Of a stretch of DNA of 64,000 bases, positions 34,401 to 48,389 are shown piece by piece (position 1 is the stretch's first letter; every line of letters begins with the position of its first letter). Made by a program: the position numbers and the translations under genes. Origin of the DNA: Diploscapter coronatus (Eukaryota; Nematoda; Chromadorea; Rhabditida; Rhabditidae); the NCBI GenBank assembly GCA_964036155.1, contig OZ038423.1:48065249-48129248 (forward strand). Direction: 5' to 3'. Below the pieces are notes generated by a model. That model worked only from the letters and a program-made list of their open reading frames with translations, did not search any database and had not been told where the DNA came from.

Positions 34401-37253
34401 AGCCTGAAAAATTAGTTTATTATTAACAAACATTCTGACAGCAATCTTAGAACGTCACTTTTCCCACAAACAATTGCGAAATATACAAAATTTTCTATCT
34501 GGAAAAGAAATCTTTTTCTTTATGAAACTCTCAGCATTCCAAAAATATCGACCTTAGAATAATGCATTATCATTGCTTTTTTAAACCTACATCGACCATT
34601 TGTGCCCCTAGTTGCAGGAAAATCGGGTCTTCCGTAGCTCGGTACAAATACATCAGACTTTCCGCCATTTCTGGTCGCAATGGGAAAGCAGCTCTTTTAT
34701 CGATCTGAAATTTAAAAGATAATAAAATATAAAAATCTTCCTCGTATTATTTTGCACGGCTTGAAGAATTCAAATTTTCTAAAAAAAATACCATCTAGGA
34801 AATAGTAAAAAAAACACCTTTCGGAAAAAATATCTATTTAAAATTTGTTTAAAAATCCTTTTTACCGTCTCCAAATTCTGGACGTTGAAGAACTCGGGAG
34901 GGAAGCCGAACTGCCTGATGACGTGGGAGTACTGTAGCATGATTCTGGCAGCGTCCTCTACGTCGCCCACCATCGTCTGAAAATGTAACGTCAAAGCAAT
35001 AGGTTTCAGAAAACTTCATGGAATTGTAGTTTATTTTAAAGCAATTATGTAAGACTTCCGAGTTATATAAATATCCATCAAATTATGTTTTGTAGGCTTC
35101 AAAAAATCAAAATGAGAAACTAATCAGCAGAGTAAAATAATCTGATGTGTGGGATGATTCCCTTAGCAAAAAGAAATATTAAATCTAACCAAAAGTCCCG
35201 GCCAAAAAGCCTCCAGGGATTGGTAGACAGGCATGGTTGTAGAGGCCTTGTGCATGTTGACCCAGTAGAACCAATCTTCCTTTCGAACATGAGTGTTGAC
35301 GGCATGCACGTATTCTGAAATTGTGTTATTATTTATCTTTTTACTTCCGACGACGAATATTTTGCCATTAAAAATCGTAATTAAAAGAAGTAAGCTGCAA
35401 CATATTCAAACAGTTCGTAAACTATTAGCTATCAGTTGGCGAAAATGTTAAGAAAATCGACGATATTTCTTTAAAGGTGAAGGTCCCTCTTATTTTTCAA
35501 ATATTACAAATTAAAAACTCACTATTAAACTGCGCCATAAGATGAGGCCGTTGGAAAAGATAGGCTCCCTTGACCAGGTACTCGAAGTAGGAGTCGATAC
35601 CCGCACCGATACCCGCATCTACCGCTGTCCATTGACCTAATTACGATAATTAGCACATTTAACTACACTAATTATCATATCATCGTCTTAATCGCAATAT
35701 TTATTTACTTAATTACTCGATCAAAACATTCAATTATCCCTATTCATCTCGTTAATCACCTGTGTTGACGTTGATGTGATTCCCCACCAGCCCGATTGGG
35801 GATCGTGTAGCCCAAAGAGCATCTAATGCTCGCAGAGCCAATCTCTCGTACTCGGGATTTCCAGTGAGTCGGGAAAGAGAGCCGAACTCTGAAGAAAAAT
35901 TGTATTGACAAAATCCTGGTAAACTCATTAGATTTCAAAAATTTCCTAAACATAAAGAACATCCAATAACTTGAAGTGGAAATTCGTGACTCATAGATGA
36001 TAATTAGGAAATTTCTAACCAACGATGAAAGTCCCAACCCCAGCCGTGCAAGTGACTGGAGTCTCGCCACGGTGCACACCGTAGCGCAGATTCACCGTAC
36101 CGAAGGGCATGCCCGTTTCTGAAATTATTTTTTTCTTTTAAAAAATCAGTCTGTTACTCATTCGATAATCGCAGTTGAAAATCAGATAAATCTCTTGAAG
36201 TGTGACACCTATCAATTCATTTTAGAATTTCAATTACGATGACGAAGTTATTATTATGAAAGTAGAAACCATGAGGATTTTAATTAAACCCAATATCAAC
36301 TTTTCTTACTAGTATTAAATGCTGGTAATAGTCGATCTGCCATATCTTGTGCTAGTTGTAGGAGAGGTCCAGAACAAGGCCAGTGCGGGTCGAGTTTTTC
36401 GCCTGAAAAAGAATTTTTTTTCATAAAAAAAACTATCTTGAAGTTTTATGCTTATTTTAAAAATAATACAAAATATAAATATTGTAGAATTGCAAAACTA
36501 CCTGGGACCCTCGAAAGTAGCATGTGGGCTGAAATCAGACCTCCGACAACTCGAATATTCGTTTCGAACACGGAAACATTGACGTTCGCATCGGTTCGGA
36601 CCTAAACGGGAAGGAAAATCGGTAAAACTGGATATTTTTCAATTCTGGTTGTTTTTCGGAAAAGTTTCGAGAAAAAATCCCTTTAACAAATGTGAGTTTA
36701 CGTATTTTTACTGTCTGCCTACCGATTCTAGCACCAGCTTAGCGGCCCGACTGAATTCAGTAGTGTTTCCCATCACCAAAAGTGTATCCAAGGCGTCGAT
36801 CAAGGACAGTGAAAATGAGCCCCACGTATCCTGGCCTGAAAAGTAGTAATTTCAATTTTCTGTACTTTATTTATGATTTTTAAAATGTTTTCAAATTTTC
36901 GGGAAGAGAATTAAATGATATTTAGTTTAGTAGGCGATCCAAAGCGACACGAAAAAATCTCGATGTTCAAGATCGAAATTCTGTTACTAGATGTTATCAT
37001 TAACATTTAGATTCTTAGCTCACCTTTACAGGAAATCGGCTTCAATTCATCTAGCGGAAAAGCGTAGTTCAAATACCCGTTGTAAGCGTGGTAAAACATT
37101 CTTCTGACTTTTTCTCGATACCTAAAAATGGACTTTTGCAAAATTCGAGGCTGGGTCGAACCTATGTATTTTCTCGGGGGTAAATTCGCTATCCACTGCC
37201 CCACCTGTCAACGTCATCGTCAGCCATATGAACAGATATTGAGCCCATCGCAT
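31464..37253 (-). CDS. EDEM2-type GH47 mannosidase-like protein with C-terminal extension
   Basis: Works in ER-associated degradation, trimming mannose from misfolded glycoproteins. [18 protein letters not shown] at the start is a signal peptide. The GH47 domain matches EDEM2 throughout: [148 protein letters not shown] and [14 protein letters not shown]. Human EDEM2 ends soon after this point. Here about 350 more residues follow in phase through nine exons, including a Lys/Arg-rich segment ([13 protein letters not shown]) and a charged helical region. The start is preceded 5 nt upstream by TTTTTAG. The stop at 31464 is likely, but GGAGGTAAATT could instead be a donor to a further exon. Confidence 0.93.
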
Positions 37254-37712
37254 GAGGTCTAAAAATCAGCTAAAAATTAGAATAAAAGTGAAATTTTCAG
37301 ATAAAATAGAGGTTTTCGAACCTTAAAAATGATAAAAAGCCAGATTTTGTAAAAAATTTATTCCACGAAAGTCACAAGAAGTCAGAGGTTTGAAAATATA
37401 AACCCGAGAAAGTTATTGAGTAAGGAAGTTGCATAAAACTCGTAAATCTAAAGAGCAACGATCATATTTTTGAGGATCAAACTTGAAGGGTAATACCAGA
37501 AAAGTGAAGAAATTCAGATAAAAACAACAAAAAACTTAAAAATGGAGGAAAATTCCATCATAAAACCTTGATGAATCATAACACACAAAATTAGAGTCAA
37601 TGATAAAAAATACTTAGTAAGAAGAAAATTATAAAGAATGCGAAAATGATCTTAGAGTATCCACTCCACTTCAAAGGACTACGGTATCGGACCTACAGTA
37701 TGCCCAATTCGA
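37254..37712. other. Gap between pold-1 and the EDEM2-like gene
   Basis: 459 bp of AT-rich sequence without a gene. It holds the pold-1 3' end and, near 37258, a TTTTTAG acceptor on the minus strand just before the EDEM2-like start codon. The size is compatible with an operon intercistronic region. Confidence 0.5.
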
Positions 37713-40700
37713 TCACCAATTAGCATCTCCGAACCGCTTGATGGCCTCGCGGGCTTCTTTCAGGTCGCTCCTCACCTTCTCGCGCATGTAGAAAATCGGG
37801 CAGTCTCGCGCAGAGCAGTTCACCTGAAATCGAAAATCTAGGTTTCGAAATTTCAGACAACAATTTTAAGCTCGTCATAATAATCGTCGATTCACACGCG
37901 TGTGTAAAATGTTAAAAAGGAAAGTAAATGGGTCGTTTTTATAATTTTTCATAAATAGTTCGAAAGAAAGTCATTGAATTCTCTATGTCTTGTTAATAAT
38001 GCATTAAAAAACTAATTCAGAGACCGACCTTTTCATACATGCTCTTCGCGCAGTTTTGGCATTCTGTCCAGAGTCTCGCGAATTGGCCTTCGACCTCGTT
38101 CAGGTTGGAGATTCTGAAAATTCCAGATTTTTTTCAAAATTAAAAGATATCAAAAATTTTTAGATTCTTTAAAATAAAAAACTGACTTGTTCAGATAGAT
38201 TTCCTGCAGTTTGGGCTCGCAATGCTGGCACACCGCCTCATGTTCGCGGTCTCCCGTCAGCACGCTTTTGCACCCGAGACAAGTGTTTTTCTTCTTGGTG
38301 AACGCAGCTAGCCCACCGACCTTGCTCTGCACCACAGTGCGGACTCGAGTGTGTTCGCCTTCTGTCAGAATCTGAAATCAATTCTCATAATCTTTTTTCT
38401 TCAATTATAAATTTCAGTTTGTTCTAAATACATCGGGAATTATCTTATTTTTTGCACCGAAGTTATGACATTTTTATGAAAGATACGTACTTGGAAAATT
38501 TAAAGATACGATGATGATATTCTAATGAAAACGTTTACCTTCTCAGCGCGATCGCCCAAAATCGGCTCGAAAATTCTGGCGAGTGGTTTTGCTAGCTGAA
38601 ATGATGAGAACTATTTTTCTCAGATTAAGAGTTATAATTTAAATTTTGCGTTAAAAATTTTAAAGTAGATCAAAATCCGAATAATTTTCGAACATACCTG
38701 GTTTGTGAGGTAGTGCTTCGTGTCAATCGGAATGTTATTCGCTAGCACGAACCCTGGGTCCTCAGCCTTCTCGTAAGCGGGTACGTTTTTCGCAGAAGCG
38801 GCTAAATATTTTTTATATTTATTTTTCAACCAGAAACGTCAATCACTGAAAATCGCTTTCAAAAACTTGTATATTGGAACTTTTTGAAACCTAGAAAATT
38901 TCATTTGCAGATCAGAATTTGGAGAATAATTCGTAGAATCGATCAAAATTCTATTTTAAAAACTTTTCGAAACGGGAAATTCTTTGAAATATCGCAGTCT
39001 TTGTCAAGAGTCATTCAACAAGTCAATGAAATTGAAATGGTTGTCCAGAATTTGAAATCTTTATTTTGAAAAACTCACTGAAAACGTAGGGCACTCGATC
39101 GCCTAATCTGGGTGCAGAGCCGGGATCTCTTTTGCGCATACGATTTGCCAGCTCCACGTGGGCCTGCTTGGCCTGGTATTTCTGCAAATTCAGAAAATAA
39201 GTACCAACATCTTCGCGGCCTCTTGTACGCTTTATCCCCTTGTCTGGAAGATAGTAAGGAGAAGGGAAAAAGGGGGATACAAATACAAGAGGCCATCTTC
39301 ACTATGCAGCCAAGAAAAGTTGTGGTTTGAATTTGAACATGCTCCAGATGAGAAATTATTAAATTTTCGTATTCTATCATGACTAATGATAAAAAGATAT
39401 TATTTCTAAAGATTCTGGTATGGCCGTAAAACTATTACAAAATATTTTCTGGTCAAATAACTCAATTATGAAACCTACATCTCCCGCCTTAGTGAGTTCT
39501 TTGGAAATGATGAGCATGGAAATGTCGATTCTGTTGCAGAGAAGATCTAAAAATCAATTTTTAAAATACAGTAAGCTAAGCTATTGATTTTTTTTTTAAT
39601 TTAACCAAAATTTTCAGATTTTTCTAAGACCAACCTGAAATGACTTTCTTTGCGAAACTCAATGCAGCATCAGCGTTTCTGTCGACCAACAACGTTTCCA
39701 AACAGGTTCCGAGAACTTTGGCAACCAAGGGGCAGTTGTCACGACGCACCGTTTCCAGACCCTGGAAATAAACAATTTAATCGCTTTTTCGTAAAGTAAA
39801 GAAATTCCGAACCTTGCAGTCCATTTTATCGTGTTTGTCCGGTTTGGTGAAGTAGAGTCCCGCATAGCGTTTCTTGTTGATCAGCAAATATGGGTAGTAG
39901 ACCTGAAGATTTATTATTTTATTTAACTATATGATCCTTTGGGAGACAGAAAAGAAAATAACGGATAATGGCCAGAATTTTCTTGAAACTTACCAAAATC
40001 GTGCTTTCTTCGAAAGTAATATCGACAATTGATGAAATGAAAGTTATAATTTATGTTTAGATTATAATTTTCTTGGAGCATATAAAAACCGAGATTTTTA
40101 TAGAAAACATTTGCTCACCGCAATACAAGTATCAATTAAATTTTTATTCTTTTTTAAGAATAAGAAACAGTAAGTAAATAAATAAACAATTCACCTTTTC
40201 GAACTCCAACTTGATGGGGGCGGGGAAGATTTTAGAGACGGTCGTCGCGGCATCCAAGCCGATTTCCATGGCCTCCTTCACGCTTTTCACGCCGAACCTC
40301 ACCATCACAGAATCAGTGTCGCCGTAAATCACCTAAAGTCGACATTTTGAAAAAGTCGCTCCTTTCTAAAACAATAAGCGAGTCAAAATATTTCATGGAC
40401 GAATAAAATTATCAAAATATTCAAAAGAAGAATATTTTCAGCTTTTTTTCATTTCGGAATATCCAAAATACTCGAAATAAATTTCAAAAATTTTCTGAAC
40501 AATTCTTATTCTATTCTGCAATCGTTTCGTGTAAAATTTCCAATAAATTCCCGTACCTTTGCATTAATAGGGCATTTTCCGTCCCGGGCTCCCTTGATGT
40601 AGATTTTCTCGACCTCGGTTTTGGTCATGTCGATCATCTGCCTACCGAATGCAGTGACCGATTGGGAGATCTCCAAACACGGCAATTTGCCCACAGTTGC

Positions 40701-43700
40701 TCCAGTGAAACCGTACACCGAGTTTGCGGAGATCTGAAATTCTTGAAAATTTCAAAATCTAGGTATTTTCATGAGATTTTTCTCGAAATATCAAAATTTT
40801 AGCTCCTAATTTTTTCAAGATGTGATTCTTGAATTCAAACTTTCTGAGAAGTTAAACTGGGTATTAAAAGAAAGATCTTTTAAAAATTATCCTTACCTTC
40901 AAAGCCATCTGCCTTCCATTCAGGACCATCTTTCTGAACTCGTCCTTTTCGTTCTTCAAATCATTTTTGGCGCGTTTTCTGAAAGAAGTCTTATAAAAAA
41001 TGTCTTACAGAAAGATCGTGAATTAAATTTTTAAAAAATTTACCTCGTCGCAAGTAGATCTTCGAGAATTTCCGGCAGGAGGCCTCTTCTTCTCGTTCTC
41101 GTCGCGAAGAATTGGCCAGACGGTGTTTGGATGTAGTCCTGGATTTTTTTTATTTTAAAAATCCTTTTCAAATGAAAATTTTCTCTCCAAAGTGTTGAGT
41201 AAACTTTGCATTTAAAAAAAAAAAACCCAAAATGTTATGAAAAAGTCTAATATTTTTCCTTCCAGTTACTTTTCGTAGTGCAAAATATTTGTAAAACTTC
41301 GAGTTTTTGAATGATTTGAAAGTTTTTAAAAATCCCACCTGATCCTTGACATATGTCGGATCGGGTTTCTGAATGAGCGTGGTGTAGCAGAGGTTGTGGG
41401 CAATCATGATCGAGGGATACAGCGAGGCGAAGTCCAGGGTGGCGATCGGCTCGTTATAGAAGCCACGGTGCGGTTCGATGACCGTAGCACCTTCAAATCT
41501 GAAAAAAAACTTGAGAAACTAAAATACGTATAATTTTTTTTTACCAAATCCGTAAGTTTCGAAAAGGATCAGAGATTTGTAAGAAATGAAGCACTAATGT
41601 TTTTTTTCAAGGCGGTACCGAATAAATCAACAAGAAATACCCTTCTCCATCATTGCCCTGATGTTCAATGACGGGAACGAAGAAACGATTGGCTTTACAC
41701 TTGCGCAAAATCATGGACAAGATCTGAAAATATACATGTTTCAAAAAGAAATTCGAAAAATTACGATATGACTCCTAAAATTTATTTTGGATTTTGAAGA
41801 ACAATTAAAAAGATATGCTTCAACATTTTTAGAGCAAATTCAAATGGTCTACTTGTCTAGTTTTTGATCCGGAATAAGGCTTTCATTGCAATTGGCAAAA
41901 ATTGTATGCTTTAAAAATGTCTCAATGAAACACAACTAGGCGTTTGTCAATACTGCACGTAGCTCTATCAATTCGGTATAACTAAAAAACGCAATACCTT
42001 AATTTGCTGTCCCCTGGTTAGAAGGTAGTTGAGCGGCACTCCAGTGACCCTGGCCATTTCCATGTAGTTGATGACGGACATCAGTTTGTCCAGCAAACGC
42101 AACGGCAAAATCGCGTCCTTCATGCAGTACACCGCCAGTCTGAAAATTACGGCGATCTAATTTTATGAGTTTCATGGAAAATCATAAAATTTCATCTTCC
42201 ACGCGCCTCAGATATTAAAAATCTCAACTAGTTTTCTATGGGAGAATCGAGAATGTTTCTAAAAATTTTCGACAAAAATTGAAACTAATAATTGTGCCTA
42301 CGAGGAAAATAACAGTGTCATTGAAGATTATTATAACACATACATACCTTCTTCTGGTCTGATCATCCCCACTTTGCAGTGTGGGAATCATGGTGTGGTC
42401 GACATCCTCTTTCTGCTCGGTCAGGAAATGATACGACACGCTGTTCAGGGTATAACTTCTCAGTTTGTAATCTCTCAAAACCACCTAAAATTAGAATCCT
42501 CTATTTTAGTAAGCTTTAAAATTCAATTAATTAACATATTTTCTTCTTTAAATAATTCAACAGGCATATCGTTAGCAGTTTCGAAAAAGAAACCAAGTTT
42601 CGTTTCTTATTGTTAGCAGAGCATTTTTTGCAAGAATATCAATATGACTCAAAACTTCAGAAATCTGAGAGAAGATCAAAAAGATAGTGTGCGATCATAA
42701 GATGGTCTTGAAATAAACAACTTCCCAACCTGAAGCACATCAAAAATCACTCGTCCATGAATATCGATGCTTTTGTTGACTCGGCTGCCCATTTGCTTGG
42801 ACGAAAGAACAGCGTCTCTCACCCCTAAAATTTCAAAGCCTCAATCTAAAAAAATAATTAAAATCAAAATACCTGAAGCCTTATCCTTCTGACGACCCAG
42901 CAAAGCGACTTGGGGCAGTTTCAGGACCTGAACATTCTTTTTTGTCAAGCTTAATTTTTAAAAATAAATATTCGAGAGATGATATGCTGTACTTTCAAAG
43001 ATCGTGATTTTTTAAAATAAAACTTTGAGAAACCTTTGCTCGATCCAAAATATATGGCAGGTCGAAATTGAGAATGTTGTATCCAGTCAGAATATCCGGA
43101 TCTACGATACGGATGAACTCGGCCCATCTGAACTTTTGATCTTTTAAAACGTCAATCGAGTCAGAAAATCGCTATATCATTCGATTTTTTAGAAAATGTT
43201 ATAATTTTAAAGTTTCGAAAAATTATACTGTTCAAGAAGTTCCTTCTCAGTTTTGCAGCAGACTATGTCACTTCCAATCACCGGGGCACAAGTTCCCAGG
43301 ACGAAGCAGACGCGCAGGAAAGGTTCCGTTTGACCTTCGATCTAAGAAAAAGCACGAGTTTTTCAGTTACAATGGAAAAACCTGGTGAAAATAAGATATT
43401 AATTGCAAAACGATCTTACCTTAACCATATTGGCAATTTGAATGACCGAATCCTCGCTCGCGTCCGGGAACACGCCTCTTCTGCCCATACACTCGATGTC
43501 CAGGGAAACGGTGCTGAAAAAAGCAAATTATCAGGGAAAAAAAAGTTTGAAAATAGATTTTTTCAGCCCTTGGCTTTTTCTTAGTTAAAAACTTACCGAA
43601 TCGGCGCGATGTCGAGCCATTCGCCTTCAGTATCGTGAATGATCAAGTCCTTGACCGAAACGCGAATTTCCAGCTGGCATCTAAAAATATTAAACACGTT

Positions 43701-46124
43701 TCAGGAATCTTTGAATCGATTTCAATGAAAATCATCCATAGTGGAACAATTTGAGAAAAAATACAATTTTTACACCATTTCAATGTATGGTAATGAAAGT
43801 TTCTCGCTTTCTTTTCAGAAACACTTATCTAATGTTGACAATTTCTATACCTAAAATGGACAGAAAACTTCCTTCAAATTCTTTTTAAAAAATTTTCGAG
43901 GCAAATAAACCTGGTCAATTTCTGCGCGTCGGGGACGATTTTTCCCTTGCCGATGGGGACCTCTACCCATCCACATCCAACCACCCCAGTCTTCGTCATG
44001 AATTTTACCTCTCCATCGATGTTTGCCTCGTACAAAGTACCGACCTAATGAAATTTAAGTTAGTGTGTTCAAAATTCGTCAATTTTTTAATGTTCTTTTT
44101 CGAGGAATGTTACGGTTCAATCGCATAGCAACAATGAAAATTATAAAAATGCGATCAAAGAATTTTCAAACTAAGGTTGCTTTAGAATATCATTACGCTT
44201 TTCATTGCTTACGATATAAAACCAAGTTTAAAAAATCTTCAAATCCAGCACTTCTAAAAATCATCTAATGCCTTGACGACAAGAGGTTGAAAAATAAATC
44301 AAAACTCACATTGACCGGTCCATGTCCCATCAAATTCACGCCATTTCTCAGCTCATTTTTCGCCTTAGAAAGTGCCGAAGCGGTTCCGGTGACTTTCAAG
44401 AAGGGATACTTTTTCTCGGAGCCTGGAAATTGAATATTTGAAATAAATAAGACCTGACAATTGCACATTACATATTTCCAACAATTTCACGTCTTCAAAG
44501 TTAATTCAAATTAAATTTTGAAACATGTTTGAGAAGAACCAAAAATGATACCTCTGTAGAAATAGAGATTCTCTCCCTCGACGATCTTCAAATGGATCAA
44601 ATTGTCCGCTACTAGTTGGCTCATCTGGAACCGTAAATTAGCAAATGATATTTCTAATAAGCATAATTTTGTAAAGAAAAACAACTTTGAAAAAAATCGC
44701 TATTTTGGAAAATGACGTTGGGAAAATTAAGCGTAATTATTGTTAATAATGTTAGAAAAGATGAATTACCGTGGCGCTAGTGCCTCCCCTTCTAGCCGAA
44801 TTTGAGACTTGGTTGTTAAGAGCTCGCTGGGCCTGCTCCAGATGTTCGGCGCCGAAGCCGTTTGGGGCCTGAATTAAGAATTTTGAGAAGTAACCAAGAT
44901 CCCAGACTTGTTCAGACAAGAACATCTAGCGATAGAAAGAAATTATCGTTTGAAAATTTTGGAATTTTCATTCAATTTGATGTGAAACATACCAGACGCA
45001 TAAAAGTAGTCAAATATTGAAAGTTTTTAATCCTTGCTTAGCTTTATCTATGAAATCTATGAAGAGGATGAAACATTGCGTCGATTTTGTCACGAAGCTT
45101 TCTTGATTTTTGAAGCAGATTTAAAATTTATATGAGAAAACAAAGTATTGGATGATTAAATTTATCATTCTACAAAAAATTTCTCAAATTTCTAAAACAT
45201 GCTCTAAAAATGCTGACTTGAAAATAGAAGTGGGGGAAGTGGTCTGTGACGATGACGCACACGGAATTGCCCTCCCTGTTCACGCCGTACAACTTCACGT
45301 TCGTCCTGTCGTAAGAGTCATTTCCGCCGTTCTCCTGGTACGTCTCGATGTCGAATACCTAAAATGCAGAGTGATCATTTTTAAATCAATATCGAAAAAT
45401 TTCGAAAGCAATGTTTCAGAAGGATAGAGGTTGGATGATCTAAAAAAAAAAACGCAATATCAAATCCGTAACTTTCTATAACAAATCTTCCTAAAAGAAA
45501 ACCTAAAACTTTGGCTTTTATACTTTTCAAAAAATAAAACCTAATGAAAATTAAGGAAAAAAGCTAATGCCTTTGAAGTGCTTCGGGGTTTTCCAAAACT
45601 GTACCTGAATAGCGACGGAATTGAGCTGCAACATCCCGTGTGGGATGGGCGGTCGCTTCCAGGTGGCCTTGTCGTGCTTGTTCGAGCCCGTCTTCTTCAG
45701 GTACGCCTCGAACTCATTTGGATCCACCGACTTCAGATCCGACTCTTCAGGAGGCTCCTGAATTATTATCCATTTTCAAATTTTTCTTAAACATTAGTAA
45801 TATGTTCCCGTTTTGATTTGCCAAAATGGACTATAAAGATGAAAGAAACTGGAATATGTCTCAAAGTATTTGACAATCTTTTAAACATTTTAATCGTTCT
45901 AGATTCGATCATATTTTGGGAAATTTTTAAACTTTCAACAAATAATCGAACACGATTAAAAATTTCTTAACTTCGACTGAAGAAATCAACAGAATGATGT
46001 GCATGAGTCAAGGATATGTAATTTTAAAAAAAAAAATTAGAAAAATTCAAATTAAATATACCTGTTTCGCACGTTTCGCGGATCCGGTAGTCGGCGTAGC
46101 GGGTCTTCTCTTTCTGGGTGACAT
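37713..46124 (-). CDS. pold-1: DNA polymerase delta catalytic subunit
   Basis: Replicative family-B polymerase with proofreading exonuclease, nuclear. About 1,090 residues in roughly 30 exons, close to the usual 1,100. The N-terminus [20 protein letters not shown] is NLS-like. Exonuclease motifs: Exo [15 protein letters not shown], Exo [15 protein letters not shown], Exo III YCMKDA. Polymerase motifs: [18 protein letters not shown] (region II), NSVYGFTGA (region III) and [14 protein letters not shown] with the paired catalytic aspartates (region I). The C-terminus carries CysA (CLGCKSVL...CQHC) and the CysB iron-sulfur site (CQNCAK...CSARDC), ending GDANW. The ATG lies 2 nt after TTTCAG. Its upstream neighbour stops only about 220 bp away, suggesting co-transcription. 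No key residue appears missing. Confidence 0.97.
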
Positions 46125-46346
46125 TTCTGAAAGTCAAAAATTCACTTTTCAAAAATTTTTTAAATCAGGTATTTCATCAGTGTCAAACTGAATTTTCAGC
46201 AATAAAAAACAAAGATAAAAGATTAATTTTATTCCCTGATTTGACTAAAAAATAACGCATTATGCGAATCGAGTGAAAGACACTTGTCGAAAAATTAAAA
46301 CTAGCACCGAAATAATGACACTTCAAAATCTTTTACACAGAAAAAA

Positions 46347-48389
46347 TCAAATTTCTCTCCTCAAAAGAACAACTTTATTCCGTAATTCTTGAAGATTCGT
46401 CGCATCAGGTATCACGTATTGGGCATCGTTTCTGGTCGGTCCTAAAAATATTTTAATTTTGTTTTAAATTATTTATTTTGAAAAAATACCTGCTTCATAA
46501 AGCTGTGCGTTACTCTTCTCCAGTAAAATGTAAGGGTGCAAACCGTAGTATCTTTAAGAAACATAAACTTTCATGGAAACAAAGCTTTGAAAATCTCGTA
46601 CAATTAAAATGTTCTACAAAATAAAAGAATACTTTTAATATTAAAAAAAGAATACCTGCTCTTCCCCTGGGCAATGAGTAGGTACAAATTGGGGCTGTTG
46701 ATGGGTAATTGGCTGATGGATTCCCGAGTCGGGGTACAGATTCCTTTTTCATTCGTGTCCACCAGAAGGTAGCCGACCTAAATCAAATAAAAATTTGTAC
46801 ATCAAAACTAAAGCTCTTCTTTATTTCATAAATTTTCCTAGCTTCTCGAAAATTCAAATGGCCAAGTATAAATTGTCCGAACTTTTCCAGAAGTTTAAAA
46901 ATTTTAGTTCAATTTTCATAATTTAAATTTAACAAAGACCTTACCACAATGCCCCAATGTGCTGAGTGTCCCTTCCTGAGTGCGGGTTCGATGTTCCTGT
47001 CACAGTCATACGGAATGAGTATAGCAGTGCTCTCGTGAAGGTGGCTGACCATTTCGGAGGCAGATGGGAAGTGAGAGACGCAACTCACGACGGACGAGTC
47101 CCAGAGATCGTTAGCCAATAAAGCCATATAGGAGGCTGGAAATTGTTTAATTCTTTTGAAAACTTCCTGATCTCCAACTGGGTTGGTTGTTAAAAATCTA
47201 TTTATTTGAATAGGTTTGAAACTTATGAATTCCGTATAATAAAATTTCTATGGATGCAACAGATAAGGTCCAAAGAGAAACGTTTGAAGCCAATTTCGCT
47301 TGAAACATGTCTGATCTTACTTTTACAGGTTAAATAACACTTGTTAAATCTTTAATTCTAGAAAAGAAAAATCCTACTCGAGTACATTTCCCCGTTTTTA
47401 GTGTAGCCCTGCTCCCTGGCCTTGTCGAGAATGTCGTCAACAGCGATCAGACTCGCCCCGATCAACTGCATCGCCATCTGAAGGGCCACCAGACCGCATC
47501 TCAACAATAACTATTTTTAAACATTTTTGTAGGTGTTTCTCAAAGTATTGCCGTTGAATTTCGTCAATAAAGTTATGTAAAGTTTTGAAACGTAACAGAT
47601 AATTGATGTTTGTTTTTCAATTTCTCTGATGATCAGTGTATTCAATCGATTGAATTTGAAACAAGATTCGACAAATATATGAAAATGCAGAAACTTTTGA
47701 AGGAAATTAATAATTCAATGCATATACAATAATACCACTGTCTTCCAAGTTTATGAATAAAATTTCTACGCTTTTAGAACATACCTTTATAAAAATGAGA
47801 AAAAAAACCCTTACGTTGGTCCACTCTGAGAGATAGTGCTAATATCTTTTAAATAGAGCCAGGCGCCGGTGAGTTGTTCTATAAATCTTTACTATTTCAA
47901 CTTCTTTCAAGAGTTCACCGAGTTAAGGACTAGTTAGTCAGTAAGCCAAAGAAAAACATGAATTTATCAGATTATCGGAAACAAGCCTTCTTCTGTAATG
48001 GGTGCACAAAAAAGGGAAGGGAAGAAGAGGGGCAAGATATAGAATGCGAGAGCGAGAGAAGCAGAGAAGAGCCACAAGAGCGGCCTAAAAGTCCCCTTCC
48101 TATTTTGAGGCTCTGCCCACTTCTTCGCGACCCTTGCAATAGAAATTCGTGTCTCCGACAATCTGATAACAAATGATAGTGGTTCTTGGTGAATTATAGA
48201 AGACTTCAATTTCTTTTTTTTCTATTTTTCCAAGAACCCACCTAGCAATTCTCCTTCCGGAGGGTCGTTTTGCAGGTATTCCAGTCGAATTTCGGGAGTG
48301 AAGTTGCTCAAAAGTCCGATGACCCGATTTTTCACTAGCAGGGGTAAATCCTCGAATTTCTTGATCGACGCAGGCGGAATCCGTACCAT
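46347..48389 (-). CDS. ACTMAP: Actin maturation protease (C19orf54/UPF0692 family)
   Basis: Cysteine aminopeptidase that removes the acetylated N-terminal residue(s) of actin during maturation. Seven exons, about 267 residues. The catalytic cysteine motif is SQSGPTCGLVALQMA, split by an intron just before the Cys. The histidine motif is GHSAHWGIVVGYL. Between them are VDDILDKAREQGYTKNGEM and TSYMALLAND, and it ends ELRNKVVLLRREI, as family members do. It is shorter than the human protein at the N-terminus, lacking the proline-rich start. TTTTTAG lies 18 nt upstream of the ATG. The first intron (about 47,882-48,244) is unusually long and includes a purine-rich, GC-richer patch at 48,000-48,160. 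It is first in the run leading to pold-1. Recognised from the catalytic motifs, without alignment. Confidence 0.85.

Noticed and set aside
39075..39380. Open frames on both strands around 39.1-39.4 kb
   Set aside because: Shadows of the pold-1 exon encoding [20 protein letters not shown] and its flanking intron.
47958..48209. Open frames on both strands in the actin maturation protease intron
   Set aside because: Inside an intron whose flanking exons join in phase around the catalytic Cys. Kept only as a composition oddity.
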